Position numbers and translations under genes: made by a program. This document shows, piece after piece, positions 17,007 to 25,340 of a stretch of 32,907 nucleotides of DNA. This DNA comes from JAEUKQ01 sp044227605 (lineage in GTDB: Bacteria; Pseudomonadota; Alphaproteobacteria; JAEUKQ01): contig JBGAWJ010000004.1 of assembly GCA_044227605.1 (NCBI GenBank), forward strand, positions 1 through 32,907. Direction: 5' to 3'. How positions within the stretch are numbered: the first letter of the stretch is position 1; each line of letters begins with the position of its first letter. The notes beneath the pieces are model-generated. The model saw nothing but the letters and a program-made list of their open reading frames with translations, was not told the origin of the DNA and made no database searches.

Positions 17007-17013
17007 CCACCTC
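17007..17013 (-). promoter_or_regulatory. Ribosome binding site deciding the start at 16997
   Basis: On the minus strand this reads GAGGTGG, 9 bases before ATG 16997. No comparable motif lies before the alternative GTG at 17069. Confidence 0.7.
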
Positions 17014-17124
17014 GCTATTTCATCACTTTTAATCAGAACATCTGAAGCACTATTATGTTTATTTGTCACGATAAAAACATAATTTTGCCATAATTGAGGG
17101 GTTAAATGTCAAAGTTACTAAAAC

Positions 17125-17130
17125 AGGAGA
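17125..17130 (+). promoter_or_regulatory. Ribosome binding site deciding the start at 17136
   Basis: AGGAGA ends 5 bases before ATG 17136. It supports that start over the in-frame ATG at 17106, and leaves a clean signal peptide at the N-terminus. Confidence 0.75.
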
Positions 17131-17135
17131 ATCAA

Positions 17136-18791
17136 ATGAGAAGAATATTATTACTGTCGACCTTACTAACTACGGCCAGTTTAATGACCGTATCAGCTCA
17201 CGCTCAACAGGCGATCCTATTAGGAAACGACCGGGTTGAACGGTTAAAAACAACTGTACCGGCCGAAGTTTTAGAGAATTACCGGGTTAATGCTTGCTCA
17301 TTCTTGCAATCCCCCAATCAAAGCCAGTTTTTTTTGCAATGTAGGATGGAGCCTGCTTATCCCTTGGATGTAGCAACGGAAACGTCTGATATTAGGACGT
17401 TGACTGCTCCTGCAGAAAATCCAGAGACACCTGTTACCGCGGAAAGAAGGGCAGTTACAATTCCTGAGGGTACTGAAAATAATATCATGGCTGATTCTGA
17501 CAGCCCTACAAAAGATGAGTTAGAAAATTCAATCGATATATCCGAAGAGGAGGTAAGATGCGACGATGGTGAGTGCTTCTCTCCAGAGGATTTGCCCTCT
17601 TTATTTGAAACACTGCGAGAAGAGGAGTGCGGCGGTGGGGGATGGATACCCAGCGCGTTATGGATCGGAAAAATTGATGCCCAGGGCAGCTTAACGCAAA
17701 ACTGGGTGGTTAACGAATCGATCTTAATCGAGAAAAACTTTAGTAGCATTGATAGCATCAGTGACCAAGGCCAATTATTTGCTTTATCAAGTAGCCTCGA
17801 TAATACTGGCGATCAGGTCTTAACAAAGATCTTGGCTGCTTCTACCAACCAGCCCGATCTTTCTTTTCAAGAAACCACTGTCTTAAAAGGGGATTTTACC
17901 TTAAATATTCTTGCTAATCAGCAAATAATTGGCAGGGAAAGTTCGGGGGAGGAAGAAGTAATTTTTGCCAACATTAAACGCATGCAGCCCACGGATGGCC
18001 AAGTTTTATGGAGTGTAGATGTTGCCAAATTGATTGCCGATAATCAGGGGCAATTAAATTCTATAGCGGATGTTATGGAACGGCCTAATCATAGCCTGTT
18101 GGTTCATGGGTCAATAAAAATACCAGAGGAAAAGGCGCAATCAAAACAAATTAATAACCAAGCGGGTCTTTTGTTTTTAGGTCAGTTAAATGCCCAGGAA
18201 ATTAATGAAGAAATAGATCCACAATTTTTATTATGCTTATCAGCAAACGGTCAAACCATGGGTGTGGGCATGGTCCCGCAAGAAGATGACCAGATTATTA
18301 CCATGCCGGACAATACGGTACGCTTCATCAGCATGATTGATCCGGATATGAGTAGTAAATATCCACAATTGGTATTGCGTAGCGTTGATAACAATTGCCA
18401 GGTTTCTGCGCGCCAAAGCGTTAATCTGCCAGCGCGGCCAATTAAGGATGGGACAGAAATATATGTGGGGCTTGAGTCAATTGTTCCTTTAACCGGCAGT
18501 GAAATGGCTGTTTTTTACAAGCAAACCACGATTACAGATGCCAAACAGGAAACAATTGTCTATATGGTGGCCAAAATTGATCAAAATGGTAAAGTGGTTT
18601 TGGATATTCCCATAACCGAATTTTTCAATAATACGGAAGGAAATTTTAACGGCTTAAATTTTGATGCCTTAAGCATCCCCTCGGCAAAGCAAGTATTGAT
18701 CACGATCGTGAACAATACCATCTTGGAAAACGCTGCGGATCAAGAAAAATTCCTGGCCATTCCTAGATTATACAAGGTTAACTTGAATTAA
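17136..18791 (+). CDS. Exported protein of unknown function, tandem paralogue 1
   Basis: No named family recognised. The 551-residue product has a Sec signal peptide (MRRILLLSTLLTTASLMTVS, likely cut after AHA at 23), so it should act in the periplasm or outside. It shares the array framework: Cys54 and Cys69 near the N-terminus, Cys367 in CLSANGQ, Cys421 in DNNCQV, 'DGQVLW' (residues 287-292) and the ending IPRLYKVNLN. Unlike its relatives it has an acidic insert at about residues 80-168 with three extra cysteines (142, 147, 165) and a Gly run. The strand-rich sequence suggests a beta-propeller-like fold. It is the first and longest gene of the array; a 118-bp spacer with a hairpin separates it from copy 2. 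Confidence 0.8.
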   Translation: MRRILLLSTLLTTASLMTVSAHAQQAILLGNDRVERLKTTVPAEVLENYRVNACSFLQSPNQSQFFLQCRMEPAYPLDVATETSDIRTLTAPAENPETPVTAERRAVTIPEGTENNIMADSDSPTKDELENSIDISEEEVRCDDGECFSPEDLPSLFETLREEECGGGGWIPSALWIGKIDAQGSLTQNWVVNESILIEKNFSSIDSISDQGQLFALSSSLDNTGDQVLTKILAASTNQPDLSFQETTVLKGDFTLNILANQQIIGRESSGEEEVIFANIKRMQPTDGQVLWSVDVAKLIADNQGQLNSIADVMERPNHSLLVHGSIKIPEEKAQSKQINNQAGLLFLGQLNAQEINEEIDPQFLLCLSANGQTMGVGMVPQEDDQIITMPDNTVRFISMIDPDMSSKYPQLVLRSVDNNCQVSARQSVNLPARPIKDGTEIYVGLESIVPLTGSEMAVFYKQTTITDAKQETIVYMVAKIDQNGKVVLDIPITEFFNNTEGNFNGLNFDALSIPSAKQVLITIVNNTILENAADQEKFLAIPRLYKVNLN

Positions 18792-18825
18792 TAAGGAATA
18801 TAAAAAAACTTAGAAGTTAACGAGA

Positions 18826-18852
18826 GGGCTTATTTAAAAATGAAATAAGCCC
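18826..18852 (+). other. Perfect hairpin between paralogues 1 and 2
   Basis: GGGCTTATTT (18826-18835) and AAATAAGCCC (18843-18852) form a 10-base-pair stem around a 7-base loop. There is no T run on either side, so it may be a pause, an mRNA 3'-end stabiliser or a weak terminator rather than a standard one. Confidence 0.55.
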
Positions 18853-18909
18853 CCTTGCATTTGGGACGAAATTCTTCTTTTTAATGGGCAAAGGTTTTGG
18901 AGGGCCAAG

Positions 18910-20523
18910 ATGGGCTACAGAAGTTTTTGTTTCATCTTTTCTTTCATGCTTTGTGCAGGGAGTGCGCTTGCCCAAGAATTAACCATTGAAAGCATTGCGC
19001 CTGCCTTATCCTGCTGTGAATGGCAACAGGCGGAGGGGGTTCAATCTTTACCCTATATCCAACCCCCCTTGCCAGTGCAGATCAATAATCGAGATGACGC
19101 GATTAATTGCCGGTTATGGCAGGACAAACCTTTGGAAAAAGTTTATTGGGCCTGCCAGTTTGATCCGTTCGAAAACCCGCAATACATCAAAAATTTTATG
19201 ACGCTGTATCAATTAATTCCCAATCGTTCGACTTCCTCTGTTCAATTGGCAAGCGGATTTTTATTTCAGTCAAATAGTTTAAGCATTGCTGATTTCAAAG
19301 GTGAGAAAAAATTGCTGCTGATGGGGCAAACCAAAGATAGGTCTTATACGCAGGAAGATAAAGGGGAAAGCGTTCATATTAATTTATGGAATATTGATTT
19401 AACGCAAGTTGGGCGGACAAGATCGGCCCGGATTTATAAACCCTTCTGGCGGGTGCCAATCCAAGACGGAAAATATAATGCATTATTGACAGCAAAATAT
19501 AATGAATTCAATCAGACGATCATGGCCCTTGTTGAAAATTCCAATCAAAAAGCGGTTGGAAATCAACGGGATGATTCAGGGTTAGCTATTTATCAATTGC
19601 AGGAAAATGGGCAAGTCAATTGGGTTATGACCGATCATGATCAAACAAATCAGGCGGCAGTTTCTTCTTCATTTCATAAAGATTTAAAGGATTTAGAAGC
19701 AGGTCTTCCCATTGACTTATTGATAACCGCAAAAGGCAAGCTGTTCATATCCGAATATTTGGGTTTGGATGCAAATTATGAAGATAAGGAAAATAAATGG
19801 AAAGGCATATGTGTTTCGGCGGATGGCCAGTCAACGCATGGTTTTATCAGCCCGCGTTTACCTATCTATATCCCGAACCTAATAACCAATGGCGATGGAT
19901 CATTGCTGGCTTTGGATGATATGCCTTCTGAAATTGAGGATGTAGATGATTCATGGAGCGAACTAATAGAAGATAAAGTTCTTATTCATTTTGCCGCTAA
20001 ACCGCAATTAACTTTTTTGGATATCAATACTGATTGCGATTTATGGCAAGAAAGGCAAATCATCCGACTGCTTCCTAAATATACTGATTCTCCAGAATAT
20101 ATTCGGTTGTTCCATGCCAGCCGCACCCCCGATGGCAATATCTTATTGATTTATAACTTCGATTTGTATGACGTTGATGAAAATGATCAACCGGAACAAT
20201 CATCCGTTAGGAAAAAAGATGCGTTAATTGCCGCTTTGATTAGGGATGATGGACAGGTATTGTGGCAAAAAACAGTGGTTGATTGGGGTGATCCTTACCG
20301 CTCCTATCTTTTGCAGAAGCGATGTTACGAAAATGATCAACAGCCGCAGGATTGTTTTTGGTCAAATCAACCGCTTGAAATTTTAGTGGTTTACCCTGAT
20401 AGAAAAACAGCATGGATTTCTGTTTCTGATCAATATTGGCGAAATCAGACCATTGGTGACCAAAATCCACTTGTTGATCAAAAATCCCAACCCAGAATTT
20501 ATGAGCTGCAGTTGGGGCCATAA
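18910..20523 (+). CDS. Exported protein of unknown function, tandem paralogue 2
   Basis: Unknown function. The 537-residue product has a signal peptide ending ALA before QELTIES, and GGAGGG before the ATG. Family marks are Cys67 and Cys82 (NCRLW and WACQF), Cys301 in CVSADGQ, Cys376 in TDCDLW, 'DDGQVLWQKTVV' and the ending QPRIYELQLGP. Extra cysteines occur as an adjacent pair CC at 35-36 and near the C-terminus (KRCYEN, QDCFW). There are many Asp/Asn-rich turns between strand-like segments, as in propellers. Next gene begins 62 bp on, so copies 2 to 4 look co-transcribed. Confidence 0.8.
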   Translation: MGYRSFCFIFSFMLCAGSALAQELTIESIAPALSCCEWQQAEGVQSLPYIQPPLPVQINNRDDAINCRLWQDKPLEKVYWACQFDPFENPQYIKNFMTLYQLIPNRSTSSVQLASGFLFQSNSLSIADFKGEKKLLLMGQTKDRSYTQEDKGESVHINLWNIDLTQVGRTRSARIYKPFWRVPIQDGKYNALLTAKYNEFNQTIMALVENSNQKAVGNQRDDSGLAIYQLQENGQVNWVMTDHDQTNQAAVSSSFHKDLKDLEAGLPIDLLITAKGKLFISEYLGLDANYEDKENKWKGICVSADGQSTHGFISPRLPIYIPNLITNGDGSLLALDDMPSEIEDVDDSWSELIEDKVLIHFAAKPQLTFLDINTDCDLWQERQIIRLLPKYTDSPEYIRLFHASRTPDGNILLIYNFDLYDVDENDQPEQSSVRKKDALIAALIRDDGQVLWQKTVVDWGDPYRSYLLQKRCYENDQQPQDCFWSNQPLEILVVYPDRKTAWISVSDQYWRNQTIGDQNPLVDQKSQPRIYELQLGP

Positions 20524-20585
20524 AAACGACAATTCCTTAGAAATAGCTATTAATAGTCAGTCAACAGGAGAGAAGGAAAAATAGA

Positions 20586-22064
20586 ATGCCATATAAAAAT
20601 TCAAAAATAACTGCGAAAGCCTTTCTATCAACAGGATTAGTGATGATGGGATTGTCGGCTTTTTCGGCTGCTAACGCTTTAACTCCGCCTCAAGTTACCG
20701 TGCGTGAAATTCCTTTTTCCTTCCCGCAATTGCCAGAAGAATTTAAAGGGATTGCCCAAATTACCGACTGCGGCATTTGGCAAAGGAAAGATGTAAAAGC
20801 AACACCGGAAACAGATTTATTTTATTGCTCCTTAAACCATCAAAACAATAAAAAATCTGGTCTTTGGCTGAAGTCTTTAAATGATAATAGTCTTTTTGTA
20901 GTTGAGAAAACGCCCTTTTTAACATTATTGCCAGCACCGTTAACCAACGGACAATTTGCCGATATCGCCTCCGACCACCAAGCTTTGATGATTTCTGCTG
21001 AAACCTATGTTCCCTATGGAATAAAAGACAAAGGTGGGAAAGAGTGGGCAATGGATTGGTCAACCGGTCAGCAGAAAACTGGCTTAGAGTTTGTTTTGCA
21101 AGCTGCCTATGTTCCAAGCGATGGAATAGTGGGCGGCCTTTTCCTCTCTTTGGACGATATTGTGGCTTTAGGGGATGAAGGACAGTTGGTTCGTTTTAAC
21201 CCCTCGCAGAATAAACCTCAATGGACGCTAACACTGTCTTATCAGGCGAACGAGCAACAGATGGAGAGCATGGCGCAAGGGGATGCGCAATTGGAAGCAG
21301 TATATCAGATTCAAACGCAACAGCCTTCCTTAAGGGTTAGTGCTGCTGGTGAAATATTGGTGCATAAAATTTCTTGGCAATTAGAATTCGGGAGAGGGAG
21401 GAAGACTACAGGAAATATGGGAACTGGCGTTTGGTGTGTTTCCGCGGATGGCAAGTTGAAGGGGGAGCACTTCTTTGCTGACCATTTTTTTGATGAATCT
21501 GCCATGACAGCCTTACCGCAAGGAGGATATGTGATATGGGAGCGGATATTTAGAGAAACAAGCACAGTTACGTTAAACGAATTTAGTTTTAATTTGATCA
21601 CCTTAGATCAAAATTGTCAGGTAACAGCAGAAAATAAAGGGTCGTTACCGCCTGTTTATATCAAAAATGTGCGGGATGGTTGGATTGAAGATATGCAAAT
21701 TCAATTAACCCCAGCGGGTGACGTTTTATTGATTTATACTGAACATGCAACTTCTGATGAAATGACTGCCCCTCAATTAAATGCGGCGTTGATTGCACAG
21801 GATGGGGAAGTAAAATGGACACAGCCGGTCGTGGCGGCTGATAATCCTTATGCTTGGTATCTGGTAACTCGGTGGGAAGCGGGGAATATCCAGCTGAAAA
21901 TTAATGTGAGTTTTGCGCCGGAAGGCCAAAGCGCCTTAATCAGCATTTTTAATCCGGCCCCTTTAAGGGCTGAAAGCATGAATTGGCTGAAGCCTTTGCC
22001 AATACGCAACCGGGGCGTTGATAATTTGTTGCCGAAAATCTATCAATTAAACTGGGCAAAATAA
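20586..22064 (+). CDS. Exported protein of unknown function, tandem paralogue 3
   Basis: Unknown function. The 492-residue product has a signal peptide (hydrophobic AFLSTGLVMMGLSAFSAANA) and a strong AGGAGAGAAGG upstream. Family marks are Cys62 (DCGIW) and Cys81 (FYCSL), Cys284 in CVSADGK, Cys344 in DQNCQV, 'QDGEVKWTQPVV' and the ending LPKIYQLNWAK. Apart from these four it has no other cysteines in the mature part, which makes the two-pair disulfide reading attractive. Only 34 bp separate it from copy 4. Confidence 0.8.
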   Translation: MPYKNSKITAKAFLSTGLVMMGLSAFSAANALTPPQVTVREIPFSFPQLPEEFKGIAQITDCGIWQRKDVKATPETDLFYCSLNHQNNKKSGLWLKSLNDNSLFVVEKTPFLTLLPAPLTNGQFADIASDHQALMISAETYVPYGIKDKGGKEWAMDWSTGQQKTGLEFVLQAAYVPSDGIVGGLFLSLDDIVALGDEGQLVRFNPSQNKPQWTLTLSYQANEQQMESMAQGDAQLEAVYQIQTQQPSLRVSAAGEILVHKISWQLEFGRGRKTTGNMGTGVWCVSADGKLKGEHFFADHFFDESAMTALPQGGYVIWERIFRETSTVTLNEFSFNLITLDQNCQVTAENKGSLPPVYIKNVRDGWIEDMQIQLTPAGDVLLIYTEHATSDEMTAPQLNAALIAQDGEVKWTQPVVAADNPYAWYLVTRWEAGNIQLKINVSFAPEGQSALISIFNPAPLRAESMNWLKPLPIRNRGVDNLLPKIYQLNWAK

Positions 22065-22098
22065 TGTTTTATTTGCGGCTTTAAAGAGGAGAAAAAAT

Positions 22099-23553
22099 AT
22101 GGTTCTTAATCGCATCGGTCATTGCTTGGCTTTTCTGGGGTTAACATTGGGAAGCCTTGCCGCTCTGGCGCAGGAGCCGGTGCGTCATTCCATTCTCATG
22201 CCGCCGGATTATAATGATGATCGGTACCGAACTTCTGATGCAGCCTATATGGAACGTTTATGGGCCTTGCCTGATTGCCAGCTGCAAACGGCTGCCGAAA
22301 GCGGCCAGCTTTTTTGGGCTTGCGTCATCTCGAACCCCCATCCAAGCCCCCATGATGGCTGGATGTGGATTGGGGAAATATCACCCAGCGGGCAATTGCT
22401 GCATTCCGGGTATCTAAGTGGCGGGGATGAGGATTACCAAAGCTTGGGTAAGGGAAAAATATTGGCCTTATCCCATAATATATTGATCCTAGGTCAAGGT
22501 ACTAAATTGCTGGCTTATCAATTATCCAATGATACTAAAACTCAACCGTTGAAACCAATGTGGGTAGTTGATGTGGGGTTTGAGATTGCCGAGGCCAACA
22601 TCGGCGCTAATCAGCAGGTTTTGATTTGGGGATATGAAAAACAAGAGGGTCAAATCCAAAAAGTCCTGATCAAAATATTTGATGCAAAAGGCAAGCTAAT
22701 CAATGAAAAAATTGAAATGGCTCTTCCCAATGACAGTAACACAGGCCGTCAGTTTTTCCTGACGGATGATGGGAAAATCCAAGTAATCGGCCAGCAAAAT
22801 AATTACAGGCAATCCGGGAAAGTTCCTCGCTTTCCAGGTTCACAGTTGCTGAAATGTGAAGATTCTGATGAAGAATGTCTGGGTGTTAATATTCAACATG
22901 ATTCTGATCTGATAAATTCCCTACGGATTGAAGAATACAGGGAAAATTTCTTTTCTTGTATTTCACCATATGGGAAAAAGGAAGTCGAGTTTGAGAAATA
23001 TTCCCAGTTGCCGAATCAGGCGGTTCAAGCAGGTTTTCAATATAAGAACTTTGCCTATGCGTTTTTTATCATTAATACAGAAAATGTCAAAAACCGCCTG
23101 CAGATATACCGTTTTCCGCGTTGTGAGGAGTTTTCCAATAAACTCGCCGCCACAACATTTATAATGTCTTTACCGGCGGATTTGATCGATGCTCAAATCA
23201 AGCAGGTGAAAATACTACCGGATGAAACGGTGTTAATTGCCTATACAAGCGTAGTGGGGGACAGTTCGCAAATGCAATTGCTATTATCAAGAGTGGATTT
23301 GCAGCAGCAAAAAATCCTGTGGAGCAAGGTGGTGATGCCTGCAACCCCTACAAATGATCAGTATTTACGCTTGCATGAGGATAAAGGGAAAGTGCAAATT
23401 GAAATTGGTTATGATGAAAAAGCCAGGCAAATAGGGGTGGCGGTTTTTAACAATTCAATCAATCCGAACAACTGGGATGATTTTCCAAGGCCGTTGGATG
23501 ATCACGATTTTTTCCCCAGGATTTACACGCTTACAGTGGGTCATTGGCGGTGA
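22099..23553 (+). CDS. Exported protein of unknown function, tandem paralogue 4
   Basis: Unknown function. The 484-residue product has a signal peptide ending ALA before QEPVRHS and a GAGGAG site before the ATG. Family marks are Cys60 (DCQLQ) and Cys75 (FWACVIS), Cys287 in CISPYGKK, Cys342 in PRCEEF, 'QQKILWSKVV' and the C-terminal FPRIYTLTVG. An extra pair occurs at Cys253 and Cys260 (KCEDSDEEC). The stop codon TGA at 23551 is the first three bases of a 124-bp inverted-repeat element. If that element and one copy of a 4-base flanking repeat are removed, the frame runs on 14 codons, so the C-terminus may have been shortened by insertion. Confidence 0.8.
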   Translation: MVLNRIGHCLAFLGLTLGSLAALAQEPVRHSILMPPDYNDDRYRTSDAAYMERLWALPDCQLQTAAESGQLFWACVISNPHPSPHDGWMWIGEISPSGQLLHSGYLSGGDEDYQSLGKGKILALSHNILILGQGTKLLAYQLSNDTKTQPLKPMWVVDVGFEIAEANIGANQQVLIWGYEKQEGQIQKVLIKIFDAKGKLINEKIEMALPNDSNTGRQFFLTDDGKIQVIGQQNNYRQSGKVPRFPGSQLLKCEDSDEECLGVNIQHDSDLINSLRIEEYRENFFSCISPYGKKEVEFEKYSQLPNQAVQAGFQYKNFAYAFFIINTENVKNRLQIYRFPRCEEFSNKLAATTFIMSLPADLIDAQIKQVKILPDETVLIAYTSVVGDSSQMQLLLSRVDLQQQKILWSKVVMPATPTNDQYLRLHEDKGKVQIEIGYDEKARQIGVAVFNNSINPNNWDDFPRPLDDHDFFPRIYTLTVGHWR

Positions 23554-23674
23554 CCTGCTCCCCAAGTTTGAGCCACCCGGAAGTAGAGTCCTTTCATCAT
23601 TCTACTGAACCATGCTCGGGCCTTCGAGTTGCAGACTCTACCTCAAACTACCTCAGTTTGCGGGGTGCAGGTCA
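23551..23674. mobile_element. 124-bp inverted-repeat element (miniature or relic insertion sequence)
   Basis: The ends are TGACCTGCTCCCC at 23551 and GGGGTGCAGGTCA ending at 23674, which match as inverted repeats with one mismatch. A second inner pair, GTAGAGTC (23583-23590) and GACTCTAC (23634-23641), is a perfect inverted repeat. GCGG directly precedes (23547-23550) and follows (23675-23678), a plausible 4-base target duplication. There is no transposase frame, so it is a non-autonomous or deleted element. The end sequence is reminiscent of IS3-family ends, but I cannot confirm the family. Confidence 0.65.
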
Positions 23675-23788
23675 GCGGCGCAGAACAAGTGCAAAAAGCT
23701 ATCAGGATAAATATGAGGTATAAGCCAGCCGCTGTAATAGGTAATGGCAACCAATACCAACATGGTTTCTTTAAACAAGGAAAATAGA

Positions 23789-25183
23789 ATGCAGTTCAAG
23801 GCGTTGAGAAAATTTTGGCAACCGATATTGACAATTTTAGCCATTTTATGGATGTGGCCGATACAATCTAGTTTAAGCCAATCCCCCCAGGTTTTGGCAA
23901 TTCAGGAATTTGCGGCGGACAAAGCTTATCAAGCGGACAATTGTAAATTTATTGGCGAACACGCAAACTTAGGGTGGGTTTGTTTAATGACGGAAAAGCT
24001 TCAAATGCAAGCGCGGCTTCCGCGCCATTATATCCGTATTATTTTGTGGGATATATATGGCGGCAAAAACCGGCAGGTATTTTTAGGCCAGCAAGAATGG
24101 GCAGAACAAAATTTACAAAATATCTTGGCCATTTCAAGCAAAGGGCTGCTATTGGCTGCTGCTAATCAAACTCAAGACCGTATTGTGGCCTTCGATGCTG
24201 CCGGCAAAAAAATTGCTTGGCAGGTGCAATCTTTAGAGCATGCGTTTCGGGCAGCCCCCACATCGGACGGGGGCTTTATCCTTTTGGAATTGAAGCATGG
24301 CCAGAATTGGGATAAGGATGGCTTCAGCCTCCACAAATTTGATGCCCAGGGTAAAAGAATTTGGCAATATGACGATAGCCAAATCACGGGGTTCCTGGCA
24401 GCAGTCAAAGCCAAGCAAAATATGGCGGGAATACAGATAAGCAAAAACCTGATTATCGGGCCTGATAACCGGGTGGTTATCTTCGGTAAGGCCTGGCAGC
24501 CGCAAAAAGGCAATCCGAACGGGGTGATGGGTTCATTTGTCGTATGTCTAAATGCTAATGGCAAAAAAACGGGGCAAGGTTTTTTTGAAGATCGCGATTG
24601 GCAGCAAGCCGTGTTTAATTCTGCGGGCCAACTTGTTTTTCTGGATGAAACGGTGATGTATGACACCGATTGGTTGCGTTTAACCACGCTGAACCAACAA
24701 TGTCAGAAAACCAGCGAAAGAACCTATGCTGGCTGGATACCAGGCAATCCGGCGCAGGACGATGCCCCCATGGTTGTTCATCAGCCGCTGATGTTGCCTA
24801 TCAACCCCAAAGATAAAGGCCTATGGGTGGTTTACCCGGCTTGGCAAGAGCAACCGCAATCGGACGCAAAAGATCGGGCTAAAATATACCGCGCCGAACT
24901 GATGGGGGCTTTACTCGCAGATAATGGCAAGGTAGGTAAAATCATTTCTTTGGGGGACAAAAATTCTTTAATCTCCTGCCGATATGAGTTCCTTGATGAT
25001 TGGAACAGCCTAAAACCTATATTCCAAGAAGGGATAAAAATAAGCGTGACCCAAACTAATAAAGGGTATGTGATTGGAACTTTTGCACCAGAATCAGGAG
25101 TTTGCGATATCTTACCTGACCGCTCGCATCCCTTGGTAAAACAAGATAGATCATTATTTATTGTATGGCCGTTTAAAAAATAA
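23789..25183 (+). CDS. Exported protein of unknown function, tandem paralogue 5 (divergent)
   Basis: Unknown function. I start at ATG 23789 with AAGGAAA upstream; an in-frame ATG at 23744 would put 15 polar residues before the signal sequence. The 464-residue product has a signal peptide or anchor (FWQPILTILAILWMWPI). It keeps Cys52 and Cys65, Cys253 in CLNANGKK and Cys305 in QQCQKT. It has the clearest propeller-like repeats of the set: IVAFDAAGKKIAWQ (132-145) and LHKFDAQGKRIWQ (181-193), with SDGGFILLE between. The C-terminal P[RK]IYxL box is missing; it ends RSLFIVWPFKK. It is separated from copy 4 by the inverted-repeat element. Confidence 0.78.
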   Translation: MQFKALRKFWQPILTILAILWMWPIQSSLSQSPQVLAIQEFAADKAYQADNCKFIGEHANLGWVCLMTEKLQMQARLPRHYIRIILWDIYGGKNRQVFLGQQEWAEQNLQNILAISSKGLLLAAANQTQDRIVAFDAAGKKIAWQVQSLEHAFRAAPTSDGGFILLELKHGQNWDKDGFSLHKFDAQGKRIWQYDDSQITGFLAAVKAKQNMAGIQISKNLIIGPDNRVVIFGKAWQPQKGNPNGVMGSFVVCLNANGKKTGQGFFEDRDWQQAVFNSAGQLVFLDETVMYDTDWLRLTTLNQQCQKTSERTYAGWIPGNPAQDDAPMVVHQPLMLPINPKDKGLWVVYPAWQEQPQSDAKDRAKIYRAELMGALLADNGKVGKIISLGDKNSLISCRYEFLDDWNSLKPIFQEGIKISVTQTNKGYVIGTFAPESGVCDILPDRSHPLVKQDRSLFIVWPFKK

Positions 25184-25301
25184 GTATGGGGATTGTTGGT
25201 AGGTTACCAAGGTGTGTGAGATTCTTGAGGAATTTAATGCCTAGGATGTTCGTAAAAACAGGATGGACATTCGGAATCGGATCAGTCAATCATAAAAAAG
25301 A

Positions 25302-25329
25302 TTGCCGTAAATAGCTTGGCTATTGGCAA
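25302..25329 (+). promoter_or_regulatory. Hairpin immediately upstream of ccrM
   Basis: TTGCC plus AATAG (with a 3-base bulge GTA) pair with CTATT plus GGCAA around the loop CTTGG, giving ten base pairs. It lies 11 bases before ATG 25341. It could influence translation of ccrM or end read-through from the array, but no T run follows. Confidence 0.45.
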
Positions 25330-25340
25330 AAATATAAAGG

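Noticed and set aside
17357..17758. 133-codon minus-strand frame inside paralogue 1
   Set aside because: Antisense shadow produced by the acidic insert; the plus-strand frame is continuous with a signal peptide and family motifs.
24172..24687. 171-codon minus-strand frame inside paralogue 5
   Set aside because: Antisense shadow of a clearly coding plus-strand gene, with no signal peptide, ribosome site or recognisable domain.
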